From Alisma plantago-aquatica (lineage: Eukaryota > Streptophyta > Magnoliopsida > Alismatales > Alismataceae), in the NCBI GenBank assembly GCA_963693085.1, contig OY856411.1, positions 113,638,767 to 113,702,766 on the forward strand: DNA of 64,000 bases, read 5' to 3'. Under the pieces are notes generated by a model. That model did no database searches and was not told the DNA's origin. It was given only the letters and a program-made list of their open reading frames with translations. Below, in pieces: positions 11,440-22,127 of the stretch; within the stretch, counting starts at the first letter, position 1; each line of letters starts with the position of its first letter. A program made the position numbers and the translations under genes.

Positions 11440-13446
11440 ATGGACGATTTGGCTCTTGGTTCACTTAACCTAGAAGGAAGCTTCTCCATGAGACCTCCAG
11501 TCTTCGACGACACAAACTTTCTCTATTGGAAGAGAAGGATGCAATTCTACCTCGAAGGTGTGAGCTATGAAATGTGGAAGATTGTCCACCTCAGATATGA
11601 AGATCCAAAAGGGGACATCACCACATGGACTGAAGCTGAAATGAAGCATGCTCAACTCAACGCCAAAGTTGTGAGCATCATCTATGCCACTCTTACTCCA
11701 TTCGAGTTCAACCATATCTCTTCATGGGACACCGCACATGAGATATGGCACAAATTGTGTGTCACCAATGAAGGAACCAAGCAAGTGAAGGAGGCCAAAG
11801 TCTACATGCTTGGTGGTCTTCTAGAGATCTTCAAGATGGGTAAGAATGAGAGAGTGGTTCATATGTACACTAGGCTCAATGTCATCTTGAAAAGTTTGGC
11901 AGCCCTTGGGAGTGTAATGGATAGAGGTACTATCAACTCCAAGATCTTGAGATCTCTTCCTAAGAGATGGGAGCCTAAGGTTACTTCAATTGAAGAGGTG
12001 TACAAGCTAAGTGAGTTGTCAACCGAGGAGCTGGTTGGTAACCTCCAAGCACATGAACCTAGGCTTGACAAGCAAGAAGAGGAAGAGAATAGAGAAGAAA
12101 AAGAGTCTAAGAAGATAAATGACACAACTTTCAAAGCACAAATTGAAGAAATGGTCCGGCAACAACAACTCGTCTTGAAGTCTCCCAGCCCTTCCTCAAG
12201 TGAAGATGAAGGTTCCAATGAGCATGAGGCAAACTAATCAAAGGGGAAACACTTCAAGAGCCAGCCCTCCTCTTCAACTCCAAGATGCTATGAGTGTGGT
12301 AAAAAAGGCCACTACAAGAGTGACTGCCCAAAGGCCAAGAAGAGCTATCACAAGAGCAACCACAAGAAAGACAAGGAGTACAAGATAGAAGCCAAGTACA
12401 AGAGGAAAGACAAGAAGGAGAGAAGATCCAAAGATGCAGCTCATGCAGCGTGGGAGGAGTCTTCTTCAAGCTCCTCAAGCTCTGAAGATGGAGAATGTCA
12501 TCTAGCTCTCATGGCCTCTACTAGTGAAGATGTATGTGAGGTAAGAAAGGTAAGTGAAGTAAATTTGCTAGAGTTTCCTAAAGAAACTATCATTGATATG
12601 CTAAATGAATGCCAATCATCATTTACTAAATGCAAATCTAAGAGGAAAATGTTAGGCAAGATAGTTGATGATCTTTATGCTAAAATTGATATTCTTGATC
12701 AAAATGAAAAATTGCATCTTGAGAGTATATATTCCTTGCAAGGGCAATTTCTTAACCTTGAACTTCAATACAATGGAGTAGAGGTTGAGAATGGTGTATA
12801 TCTTAAAAATATTGAAAATCTTAAGATAGAAAATCGAAAGTGCCTAGATGAGCTTGATGTTCTTAAAACTGAAAATGTGGAACTCAAACTTATTGATGAT
12901 GCTAGGAGAGATGAAGTCTATGCTTATCAAAGAGAGATTGTTGTGCTTAAATCTGAAAATGCCAAGTTGCTTGACCAAGTTAATGATTTATCTTCTAGGC
13001 CTATTTTGCCAAGAAATGAAGTTGCTAGCTTATCTTTAGAAAAAGATTCCCTTCTTACTAAACCCCTCTGTCTTGAGGCTGACCTTTTATAAGATAGAGA
13101 TGATCTTGCTAGTCTTTCTACTACCGTTATAAATCTTAATGATGATAATGCCAAGTTAAGATCTATTTTGCAAAGGTTTCTCTCGGGAAAGAAATCCCTC
13201 AATGATGTCCTAGAACACTTTACCAAACATGTTGGTACTAGTGGTTTGGGATATGATGGGACTTCTCCCAAAGGTAAGAAAAAGAGAAAGAATAAGGGTA
13301 AGAAGAAGAGTATGGAACCTCCCATTTTTCATGGAGAGACTTTTGGCTCTAAGAACCCTATGGTTTGTGTTCATTGTAAATGTGATGACCACTACTCCAC
13401 TTATTGTCCTTACAATCCCAAAGGGACCAACCCAAAGATGAAATGA
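11440..13446 (+). pseudogene. Sirevirus-like gag with coiled coil and two zinc knuckles
   Basis: One reading frame from the ATG 37 bp after the primer site to TGA at 13447, broken by TAA at 12235 and TAA at 13090. Residues ~15-230 are a UBN2-type copia capsid (FDDTNFLYWKRRMQ, ending in an acidic, Lys-rich linker). A first CCHC knuckle (CYECGKKGHYKSDC) starts near 12289 and is followed by a very Lys-rich stretch. From 12511 to about 13170 the protein is a long heptad-rich coiled coil. A second knuckle (CVHCKCDDHYSTYC) lies near 13366. The long gag with a coiled coil is typical of Sireviruses. Gag would assemble the particle and bind RNA. Confidence 0.85.
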
Positions 13447-13512
13447 GTCCCCAAGCTAACCACAGATCCCAAAGTTTGAGTTGGGTTCTGACATCCTTCT
13501 TTCTTGCAGGTT

Positions 13513-13748
13513 AAATAGAGATGGATTGTTGATAGTGGCTGCTCTAAGCATATGACTGGAGAAATCAGCCATTTCAATAAGTTTGTGAAAAAGAAAGGAG
13601 GATAGGTAACCTTCAGGGACAACAAGAAGGGTAAGGTCATAGGTGAGGGTGATGTAGGCAATGAGCTATGTATTAAAAATGTGTTGCTTGTTGATGGCCT
13701 ATTCACAATTTAATTAGTGTTAGTCAACTTTGTGACAATGGATATCTT
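13513..13748 (+). pseudogene. Copia aspartic protease, Sirevirus-like
   Basis: In the gag frame after a TAG at 13516. WIVDSGCSKHMTG at 13522-13560 carries the catalytic DSG, followed by the copia-typical GKVIGEG segment and VLLVDGL. A second TAG at 13603 and a frame change near 13710 interrupt it before LVNFVTMDIL, where the family has LxSVSQLCDNGY. The enzyme would process the polyprotein. The catalytic triad itself is preserved in sequence. Confidence 0.8.
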
Positions 13749-14880
13749 GTGTTGTTTACTTCTTTAGAATGCTTGTTTCTAGATTCCCTCTCCTATAATG
13801 TTATATATAAGGGAACTAGAAATGGTAATCTTTATGTTATTGTTCTTGATGATCTTAAGCCCATACTAAATAGATGCTTGGTTGTGGATAAAAATGATCT
13901 TTCTCTTTGGCATCGTCGTTTGGGTCATGTGAATTTGCATCAAATGAAGAAGTTGAAGAAAAAGGATTTGGTTCGAGGACTTCCAAAATTGGATTTTGAT
14001 AAGGATGAGGAATGCCAACTTGTACACAAGGGAAACAAACCAAATCCTCCTTCAAATCCAAAGGAGTCATGAGTGCCAAAAGAGTTCTTGAACTTCTTCA
14101 TATTGATATATTCAGACCAATGAGAATGCAAACGCTTTGTGGTTCCAAGTATTGTCTTGTTATTGTTGATGATTTCTCTCGATATACTTGGACCTTCTTT
14201 CTCATTTCTAAAAGTGATACTCTTGACATTTTCTTGAGCTTTTATAAACGGGCTGAAAATGAAGCTTCTTGCCGAATTGTTTCTATCTGTAGTGATCATG
14301 GGGGAGAATTTGAAAATGATCTTTTTGAGCATTTTTGTGAAAAATCTGGTTATTCGCACAATTTCTCTTCTCCTCGTATGCCTCAACAAAATGGGGTTAT
14401 GTAGAGAGGAAGAACAGGTCACTACAAGAGATGGCTAGGACCATGCTTCTTGAGTATGACACTCCTAAGAAGTTTTGGGCTGAAGCTGTTAGCACGTCAT
14501 GCTTTGTGCAAAACCGAGTTTTCACACATCCTTCTTTAAAGAAAACCCCCTATGAACTATGGCGTGGTAGAAAGCCGTCTATTGATTTCTTTCATGTTTT
14601 CGGATGTCCGTTCTTATTTAAAAACACGAAGGATTCTCTTGACAAGTTTGATCTGAAATCTTATAATGCTTTCTTCCTAGGCTACAACACTACTAGCAGG
14701 GCATATAGAGTATTCAATATTGAATTGTCTAAAATTAAAGAATCTATCAATGTTAAGTTTATTGAAACTAACCTTGTTGTTGGCAAGCATGTTGTTGTTG
14801 ATGATGTTGTAGATGATTTGATTCCCATCTTAAAAGACCTCAACATCAAAAATAAAGGTAAGCAAGTGATAGAAGAAGAA
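13749..14880 (+). pseudogene. Copia integrase, Sirevirus-like
   Basis: The GAG pre-integrase zinc domain (LSLWHRRLGHVNLHQMKKL, near 13899) is followed by a frameshift near 14012 and the sequence GKQTKSSFKSK. The core shows the first Asp in LLHIDIF (near 14100), the second in SDHGGEFEN (near 14291), and the catalytic Glu region at about 14396-14406, where a frameshift and a TAG fall. From 14431 the frame is open through FWAEAV, the FGCPFLF block and [15 protein letters not shown]. The enzyme inserts element cDNA into chromosomes; this copy is inactive because the Glu region is broken. Confidence 0.85.
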
Positions 14881-15762
14881 GAAGAAGAAAAGAAGGATCC
14901 CACTCCCCGCTTTACAAAGAATCATCCCAAGGAGTTGATCATTGGCAACCCTTTCGAGAGAGTGAGGACACAAGCTTCTCACAACAAAGAACAAGCAGAT
15001 AGTTCCTTCATCTCCCAACTAGAGCCAAAGAACATCAAAGAAGCCCTTAGTGATGATGAGTGGATCCTTGCCATGCAAGAAGAGCTAGAGCAATTCGAAA
15101 AGAATCGTCTGTGGACCCTAGTGCCAAGACCAAGTGATAGAAAAATCATTGGAACCAAATGGGTCTACCACAACAAGCTAGATGAGCAAGGAAAAGTGGT
15201 AAGAAACAAAGCAAGGTTAGTAGCACAAGGTTACAACCAACAGGAAGGTATTGACTTTGAGGAAACTTATGCTCCTGTTGCTAGATTAAAATCTATTCGT
15301 ATGCTACTTGCCTTTGCTAGTTATAAAAATTTCTTGTTATATCAAATGGATGTTAAAAGTACATTTTTGAATGGTACAATCGAGGAGGAAGTATTTGTTG
15401 CTCAACCTCCAGGCTTTGAAAATGAAAAGTTACCCAATCATGTTTATTTGTTGCAAAAAGCTCTCTATGGACTCAAACAAGCACCTTGATCTTGGTATGA
15501 GAAACTAAAGAACTTTTTGTTAGATAATGGGTATGTCATGGGAAAATTTGATTCTACCTTGTTTCTAAAACACACTTCTAACTATTTTCTTATAATCCAA
15601 ATATATGTTGATGATATCATTTTTGGCGGGACTGATCTTAATCTTTGTAAGGAGTTTAATTCTCTTATGCAGAGTGAGTTTGAAATGAGCATGATGGGTG
15701 AGTTGACCTTCTTCCTCGGCTTTCAAATCAAGAAAACAAAATAAGGAAACTTCATCAACCAA
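14881..15762 (+). pseudogene. Copia reverse transcriptase, Sirevirus-like
   Basis: The frame open from 14431 continues with the RT start ([22 protein letters not shown]), [26 protein letters not shown] and [12 protein letters not shown], where the catalytic-block Ala of MDVKTAFLNG is Thr. The YGLKQAP block is followed by TGA at 15487. The catalytic YVDD is intact at 15604-15615. A TAA at 15742 ends the next segment before the copia GKY motif. Apart from these two stops the domain is full length and in one frame. Confidence 0.9.
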
Positions 15763-16560
15763 GGCAAGTACACAAGTGAACTACTCAAGCGCTTTGGGAT
15801 GGAGAACATGAAGTCGATGGATACACCCATGTCAAACACCGCCAAACTTGACAAAGACGAAGAAGGTGAAAAGGTAGATGAGAAGCTCTATAGAAGTATG
15901 ATTGGAAGTTTACTGTATTTAACTGCCTCTAGACCTGATATTATGTTTAGTGTTGGCTTGTGCGCCCACTTTCAATCTAGCCCTAAGAAGTCGTATCTTA
16001 TTGCTGTTAAGAGGATTTTGAGGTACTTAGCCAAAACCCAAAATTTTGGACTATGGTATCCTAAATCAAGGGATTTTACTCTTAGAACATATAGTGATGC
16101 GGATTACACAGGGTGTTTGGTTGATAGAAAGTGCACAGGTGGTACTTGCTTCATTCTAGGACCATGCTTAGTGTCTTGGTTCTCCAAGAAACAAAGTACA
16201 GTGGCATTATCAACTACCGAAGCTGAATACATTGCAGCCGAGAGTTGTTGTGCACAGATCCTATGGATGAAGAAAATGCTCTAAGACTTCAACATATTTT
16301 TTGATGCTTCTCCTATCTTTTGTGACAATACTAGTACAATCAATCTATCTTACAATCCTATATTCCATACTAGAGCCAAGCATATAGAGGTTCGCCATCA
16401 TTTTCTTCGTGACCACATTGCCAAGAAAGATATCTATATCACACATGTTGACACAGAAAATCAGTTGGCGGATATCTTTACAAAACCTCTAGCTAGAGAT
16501 CAATTTAATTTTATTCAATCTAAACTGTTTATTGTTGATTTCAATGATCTTTTCATGTGA
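15763..16560 (+). pseudogene. Copia RNase H, Sirevirus-like
   Basis: Same frame as RT. It contains the connection segment (NTAKLDKDEEGEKVDEKLYRS... beginning) and RNase H residues in TYSDADYTGC (near 16090), STTEAEYIAA (near 16209) and DNTSTINL (near 16324), then ADIFTKPL (near 16470). One TAA at 16282 interrupts it after WMKKML. Pol ends at TGA 16558. This domain removes RNA from RNA-DNA hybrids. Confidence 0.9.
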
Positions 16561-16832
16561 TCTAGGTAGTTGTCTCTTTCCTATATGCTTGCTCATGTCT
16601 ATCTTCACTTTGTTTTGCCTATATGTGCTTAATTGTGCCTAAATTACCTGTCAACATGCTTAGTTTTTGCTTGCTTTTGGGTTTGTATCAAATTTTATGT
16701 TTTATCACTAAATAGTGCCCAATGATGAGTTAAATATGCCTAAGTATGTTAATTATACATAATAGAATGGAAAAATGAATTTAATTGGTATGTATATGGC
16801 TAGAATCTAAGAATGTGACTGTTAGGTCAGGT

Positions 16833-16998
16833 TGACCTTCGGTCGAGTTTCCACCCTGGAAAACTTGACCGATCAGGAGCCGAGAGCAGTTCTTCAGTGG
16901 ATCATTCGGTCGAGTTTACCACACTCAGAACTCGACCGATCCACAGGCCGAGCCAACTTAAAAATTAGGATCAGTCGACTATTTTCCCTTGCAACTAG
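16833..16998 (+). repeat. Internal copy of LTR-type palindromes, upstream of copia ORF3
   Basis: Three hairpin-capable units between pol and ORF3. Two have the same GGTCGAGTTT and AACTYGACCGATC arms as the U3 array. The third (16969-16998 and beyond) pairs a GGATCAGTCGACTATTTTC-like arm with its near complement. No TATA box is evident between this cluster and ORF3. Confidence 0.8.
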
Positions 16999-17187
16999 AA
17001 AATAGTCAACTGATTCCTTGCCTCTAAGCCCTAAGCTCTCCCACCCAGCCCTAAACCTCCCGTTCCTAGCCCTAGGGCGACCTAGCAACCCCGTTCTTGA
17101 CCTCCCCAGGTGCTCGTGGTGGTGTTTCTTCGGCGTTTGAGGTTTTCTTTTGCTCGTGTGCACAATTTTCTTCATGTTTTCATTTCC

Positions 17188-18772
17188 ATGGCTTCCCAAA
17201 GACGAAAATGTGTTGCTCCCGACAATGCTCAAGCCTCTTCCTCGACTAATCGCTTGATTCCTTTTGATAACACCTCTTTTGTGTCTCTTGAGGCGGTAAA
17301 TCAGTACAAGGATCTTCTTCCCCGAACTCCAAATCCGTTTCGCCCCTTGCTTGACCCAAATTGTTTTCAAGCGGTTATTAACTCTGTTTTGAGGCTTCTT
17401 GCTAACCATCACCTGTCTTCCCTTGTGATCGAAAGTGACTGCTTTAACAATCACATGTCTAGCACTAAGGTAGTATACAAGTTCTATGCAAACTTGCGTT
17501 GGAACTACGATTCGCTTATCCCCCCACCAAATACTGAAATAGTTCTTACTTCGATGATCGTCGGTCGCCGTTTCCAAATCTCCGAGGCTACATTAAAGGT
17601 CTTTTTTGTCGTAGACGAGGAAAATGACACTTGGCGTAAGGACTATGGAGAGTATTTCGATCTTCTTGACCCGGAAGGTTTTTACAAACACCATGAATTG
17701 ACGCTACCGGACATTCATCGGTTTTTAAAGAAACCCGACACGGCCTATAAGAAGAAGTCTACCCTTCCTTCATCCTCTCTTGACCTTTGGAGGCGCATAC
17801 TGGATTTGGTGATTAACTGTAATGTCCATCCTAAGCGAAATTAAATAGACATTGCGGAAAACACCACAGTCATTATGTATTGTTTGCTAAACAATATCAG
17901 TGTCAAATGGGCAAGATATATCTTACACCACATGACCTGTTTCGACACTAGCAAGAACACCAAAGACACCCACCCTCCCTACCCAGCTCTGATCTGTGGT
18001 CTTTTCCAGTTTGCCACTGATAAATCCCTCTTTTCTGACATCCATTACCCGGTTGCTAGAAAAGGTGTTTGTATTAGTGAGACCACTCTTCAGAAGGTTG
18101 TCCCTGTGTTTTCTCCTGCCTATGGTGCCCTCCGTGCATCCAATGAACAGGAGTGCGTCCTTCCGTGCATCCAATGAAACCCTCCTGGGATATATGATGC
18201 ATGAATAGGCGTACAACTGACAGGTTCAAGAACACCTATACCAGGATCTGTGTTCAATCATGTCTACCATGAACCTATCATGTGCTTCACCCTATCCCAC
18301 CTACCAGCCATACCCATGTAGTGCTTATGCTTCTTATGCATACGAGCATTACTTCCCTACTCCCGAGCCTTCCGCTGCTGCTCCGCCACCGTTTGCTGCT
18401 AGTAGTTTTGCTCATGCATTCCTATCGTTACCTGCTGGCCCCCTGGCCACTCTGCTCACCTCCTTGGGTGACTCTTCTCCGTCCTTCCCACATGCCAAGG
18501 AGGTTCTTGCTCTTGGTATGTTGTGGGCTGAGCAGAATGCCCACTAGATTGGTCGTTCCTTTGACCCTCCTGATGATGAGGAGATGCCTGACCAGGCCGA
18601 GGATGATGATGCTGATGCTGAAGACGGTGATGGTGAGGATGCTTCTGATGATGATGGTGGTGATGGTGTTGGATCTGATGCTGGCACTACTTCTCTGCCT
18701 CTTGACGGGGATGAGGACTACAACCCCGGCGGGGATGCTGATACTGTAGATATAGACAGCTTAGATGTTTAG
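17188..18772 (+). pseudogene. Third ORF of the Sirevirus-like element (plant transposon ORF3 domain)
   Basis: Begins MASQRRK (an upstream in-frame ATG exists at 17110). The frame runs to TAA 17842, continues in frame to about 18177, then shifts and goes on to the stop at 18770, with a TAG at 18545. The first ~330 codons carry a fold seen in many plant transposon proteins: a FYANL block, GRRFQISEATL, and a LWRRILDL...VHPKR...MYCLLNNISVKWARYILHHM block. The C-terminus is Pro/Ala-rich and then strongly acidic (EDDDADAEDGDGED). No signal peptide or clear membrane segment is visible, so calling it an envelope would be unjustified. Its function is unknown. It is related in sequence pattern to the Athila-like ORF3 at 43888-44829. 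Confidence 0.65.
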
Positions 18773-19497
18773 GTGGTTTCTTAGCTTATAGTCTAGCATG
18801 CCAATCATATACATCTTTCTAGACTCTTTTGTATAAGAAACATCCTGGCACATTCTTTTGAGTTGTACTATTTCTTATCTCTGTTTTATCACTTTATGGT
18901 TGTAGTTGCTTTCATGAGGACATATATCTGAGTTGTAATATCCTAGATATGCACTTTGGCTACTTACTCTATTTTGTCTTATGCGTTGGTGCTATATTGA
19001 GCTATATTTTTTTATTATGACTTGGATTGTGTGTTCTCCTGTGTGGTTGTATGCTATATGCTTTAAATTTCTGCTTATTGCCTTGCATATATGTTTTGGT
19101 TGAGTTTTGGAGAAGACCTGGTTTTTGCTCTTCTACACCCCCTATATTTTTGATAATTTCAAATGGGGGAGAGATATTTCAAGTGATAGATCAGTCTTGA
19201 AACTCAATCATATTGCTTTCTCTTTGATAGAATATGGTTTTTTCCTGTGAGATCCCTTTCTTGTTCAAATTCACTGTTCTTTATGTGAACTTGCAAAGGA
19301 CTACACATTACATGGATATTGGTATTGCTATGTGTAGAGAAACTAACCATGCAGGTTAGAGGAAGCATAGTTTGAGGGGGAGCAATTTACAATTGTTCGT
19401 ATCATGAATCCCCATAATTCACAAGGCAAAGGTATAACTATCATATCCTTTTCAATATGTTTGAGGAATGGTTTGTCATTGTCAAAATGGGGGAGAA
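18773..19497 (+). other. 3' spacer with three polypurine tracts, Sirevirus-like
   Basis: Non-coding, T-rich. Three similar purine runs occur: AAATGGGGGAGAGA at 19161-19174, TGAGGGGGAGCA at 19373-19384, and AAAATGGGGGAGAA at 19484-19497, the last directly before the 3' LTR. The last is the functional plus-strand primer by position. Multiplied polypurine tracts are described for Sireviruses. Confidence 0.85.
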
Positions 19498-21035
19498 TGT
19501 TGACCTAGATGTTATACATTACCTATATTTTGATAATGACTTAACCATTCCACTCATATGTATCTAATATGTGTGTTTAAGATTGTTTGTAGGCATTAGG
19601 TACATGAAAAGGATCTAAAATCCAAACCCTAGAATGGGTCAAGTTTAAGTCAAAATAGCTACAAGTGTGCCTTTTGGGATTTCTATGTAAATGACCTTAG
19701 AACATCTATGTAATCACTTGTAATGATGAATTGACTTGTAACTTAGATGAGAAAAATGTTTGGGACAAAATTCACCAAGTGCTAATCACTTTAGATGCAA
19801 ATTAGAAAATTGATTACAGGCACTTGGTCGGCCGAGTTTCCCTGGCTTGAAACTCGACCGATCATCCTTGGTCAATTTTCTGAACATTGCATCGGTCGAG
19901 TTGTGCTTTCACAGAACTTGACCGATCATGTAACTGACCATTTCGAGTTTAAATGGTCAGTCGAGTTTTGTCAGGACAAACTCAACCGATCATTTGAATA
20001 TAGGTTTTGTCTTTTACTTGATCGGTCGAGCTACCTTTATTGAAACTCGACCGATTGCACTGTACGGAATTTGCAGAAAAAAGTGATGTGATCGTTGGTG
20101 AGTGTTTTGGGCAAAAATAGAGTCGTTTCCTTAAACAAAAAATGGCTATTTTTGTATCCAAGTGTCCCACAACTTAAAGGGGCACCCTCAACTATAAATA
20201 GACCCCCTTGGAGTTCATTCCAAGCTGCTCATTCATTGCAAACTTGGTGCTAGCATAGTTGAGAGTGTTCGAAACCTTTGAGCCCCTTTCTCTCTCTACC
20301 TTCAAGATAAATTCGTGAGCTATGAGTGAGTTAGGTTCCTATATATGAGAGATATCCCTTGTATGATGTAAATCTCTCCATTCCCTCTTCCTACCTCATA
20401 TTCCCTTTGAAGATTGATTGAAGCTGCTTCTCCAAGTGAAAGAGAAGTTGATGCTGCTCTTCCCCGAATGAAGGTGAAGATGGTTGTTGTTCTTCAAGAG
20501 TGAAGAAAGAAAGCTGATACAGATCTCCTAGTGAAGGAGAAAGGTGCAAAATCTCTCCAAGAGAAGGAGAGGTGCAAGGCAAAGCTCAAGTAAGATGGGT
20601 AATTCCTGCAAGGCTGAAGACTAAAGCAAGAGTGGGTAAGTCCTTTGAAGAAGGCTGAAGACTACTTGCCAAGTGGGTAAGTCCTTGGTAAGGTAGAAGA
20701 TATTAGCTTGAGAAACTAAGTCCTTGGATGTGTGTTTGTTGTATCTTGTAATCTTATTGTGATATATAAGAGAACCAAGTTGCAAATCCTAGAGCCTAAC
20801 CAACTCTAGGTAGTAGACTGACATTGCTCCTAAGTTTAGGATGTGGAACCACTCTAAACCACATGTCTAAGTGCTTTCTATTCCTTATCTCTTATCCTTG
20901 CTTTGAATGCTAGATTAAGACATCAAATTGCTGTTTGGTTTAGTTTCTGCACTAAATATAAATTGGTGGTCTAATTGATTTTGTGAAGTTTGTGAAACTT
21001 TATTCACCCCCCCTCTAGAGCCCATTGATCCAACA
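19498..21035 (+). repeat. 3' LTR of the Sirevirus-like element
   Basis: Same 1,538 bp and layout as the 5' LTR, including the palindrome array (19823-20060) and TATA box (20193-20200). It ends CCAACA and is followed by the target duplication CTTAG. Confidence 0.95.
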
Positions 21036-21551
21036 CTTAGAACACACAACTCAGAATATGAGTTGCTCTACAAAGTTGTTGTCCTCTCTGGTTTTAGTAA
21101 CTGAGAGAGCCCAACCTAGTTCTACCCATCCAAGGAGGAGCAACGAGGGAAAGATAAATGCAGAAAAGTGACTGGTGGTGGGAGAGTGTGTCGGTGACTA
21201 GTACGCCGACAGAAGGGGATGACTCCTTTTAGTCTGTCCTTTAGGATGTCTAGAGTTCCTGGTGGTCCGTATGGACTATCTATAGAGGCGGGAGACTTCT
21301 TCTGCTCATGAGGAAGACCGTCAACTGTAGTCTGAGTCTATATCAGGAGCTGCACAAATTCCATCAAAGACTAGGTGGTATAAGGCCGTACTAGTTGTGA
21401 GGTATTGTCGCTGAGCAAGCCTCGGGACCAGGTATATCTCGCTAAACCATCTTTTCTATTACATAGTTGTTGATGCAATCTGCTAGTTATGGATTTGTGG
21501 TTAGATAATTGTTTTGTTTCCGCTGCCTGTTCTGGCCCACAAAACCCAACA
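21036..21551 (+). mobile_element. Solo LTR, family X copy 1, right part
   Basis: Continuation of 8269-9851 after the Sirevirus-like insertion; the first five bases repeat the CTTAG at 9847-9851. It corresponds to the reverse complement of about 30037-30548 in copy 2 (shared ACAATTGTTGTCCTCTC-like and GACCAGGTATATC blocks). It ends CCCAACA at 21551, after which the interrupted integrase resumes. Confidence 0.75.
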
Positions 21552-22092
21552 GGTGAAAGGACCTTGCTTAGGCCAGAGGAACTACAGTTATATGCTGACA
21601 AGGTTGTTTTGATCAAGTAGAGGCTAAAGAGAGCCCATGATTGATAGAAGTCATATTCTAATGCAAAGCGGAAAATTTTTCACTTTATTGTAGGTGCTCA
21701 TGTGTTTCTAAAAATCTGACCCCTCTGAGCTATAGCTAAAATAGAGGAAAAATGAGTCCCTAATATGTGGGTCCGTTTGAGGTTTTAGAGGTGAGGCCTC
21801 TTATCGTCTTACTTTATCGTCACAGTATAGTATGATGCATGATGTGTTCCATGTGTCCAATCTGAAGTTCTATGTGAGGGATCCAACCCTTGTGTTGAAC
21901 ATCAAACCTATAGAACTCTAAGGAAGGTTGTTATAACCTAAGTCTACTATGAGGATCTTGGATTCCAAGGTGAAAGAGCTCAAGAATAAAAAGATTGAGA
22001 TGGTAAAGGTTCTTTGGAAGCACAACAAGGATGACACCGCATGGGAAATAAAGACAGACATGGAAAAGTGTCATCCCAAACATTTTGTATGA
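21552..22092 (+). pseudogene. Integrase C-terminus and chromodomain, Tekay-like element
   Basis: Resumes the interrupted integrase as GERTLLRPEELQLYADKVVLIK, then KSYSNAKRK and VGAHVFLKI (the GDHVFLKVSP block). Further frames give VFHVSNLKFYVRDPTLVLNIKP and a chromodomain-like end with STMRILDSKVKELKNKKIE and VLWKHNKDDTAWEIKTDM, finishing at TGA 22090. Chromodomains of this type steer chromoviruses towards heterochromatin. Several stops and frame changes are present. Confidence 0.8.
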
Positions 22093-22127
22093 TTAGTCAA
22101 ATTTTGAGGTCAAAGTTCTTGAAAGGA

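Larger units (their letters stand above)
9852..21035 (+). mobile_element. Sirevirus-like Ty1/copia retrotransposon, complete
   Basis: An 11,184-bp element with two 1,538-bp LTRs beginning TGTTGACC and ending CCAACA, flanked by perfect 5-bp duplications CTTAG (9847-9851 and 21036-21040). Order: LTR, tRNA-Met primer site, gag, PR, integrase, RT, RNase H, a third ORF, repeated polypurine tracts, LTR. Copia domain order (integrase before RT), the GKQTKSSFK integrase sequence, the third ORF and the multiplied polypurine tracts are Sirevirus features. The LTRs differ by scattered substitutions and small indels, a few percent by eye. Stops and frameshifts occur in all ORFs, so this copy cannot move on its own. 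Confidence 0.95.

Noticed and set aside
16894..17577. 227-codon minus-strand frame antisense to copia ORF3
   Set aside because: No recognisable domain; it crosses the palindrome cluster and overlaps the better-supported plus-strand ORF3.
17188..18772. Copia ORF3 as a true viral envelope gene
   Set aside because: No signal peptide, no clear membrane helix and no glycosylation-rich ectodomain are visible; it matches a plant transposon protein domain pattern instead.
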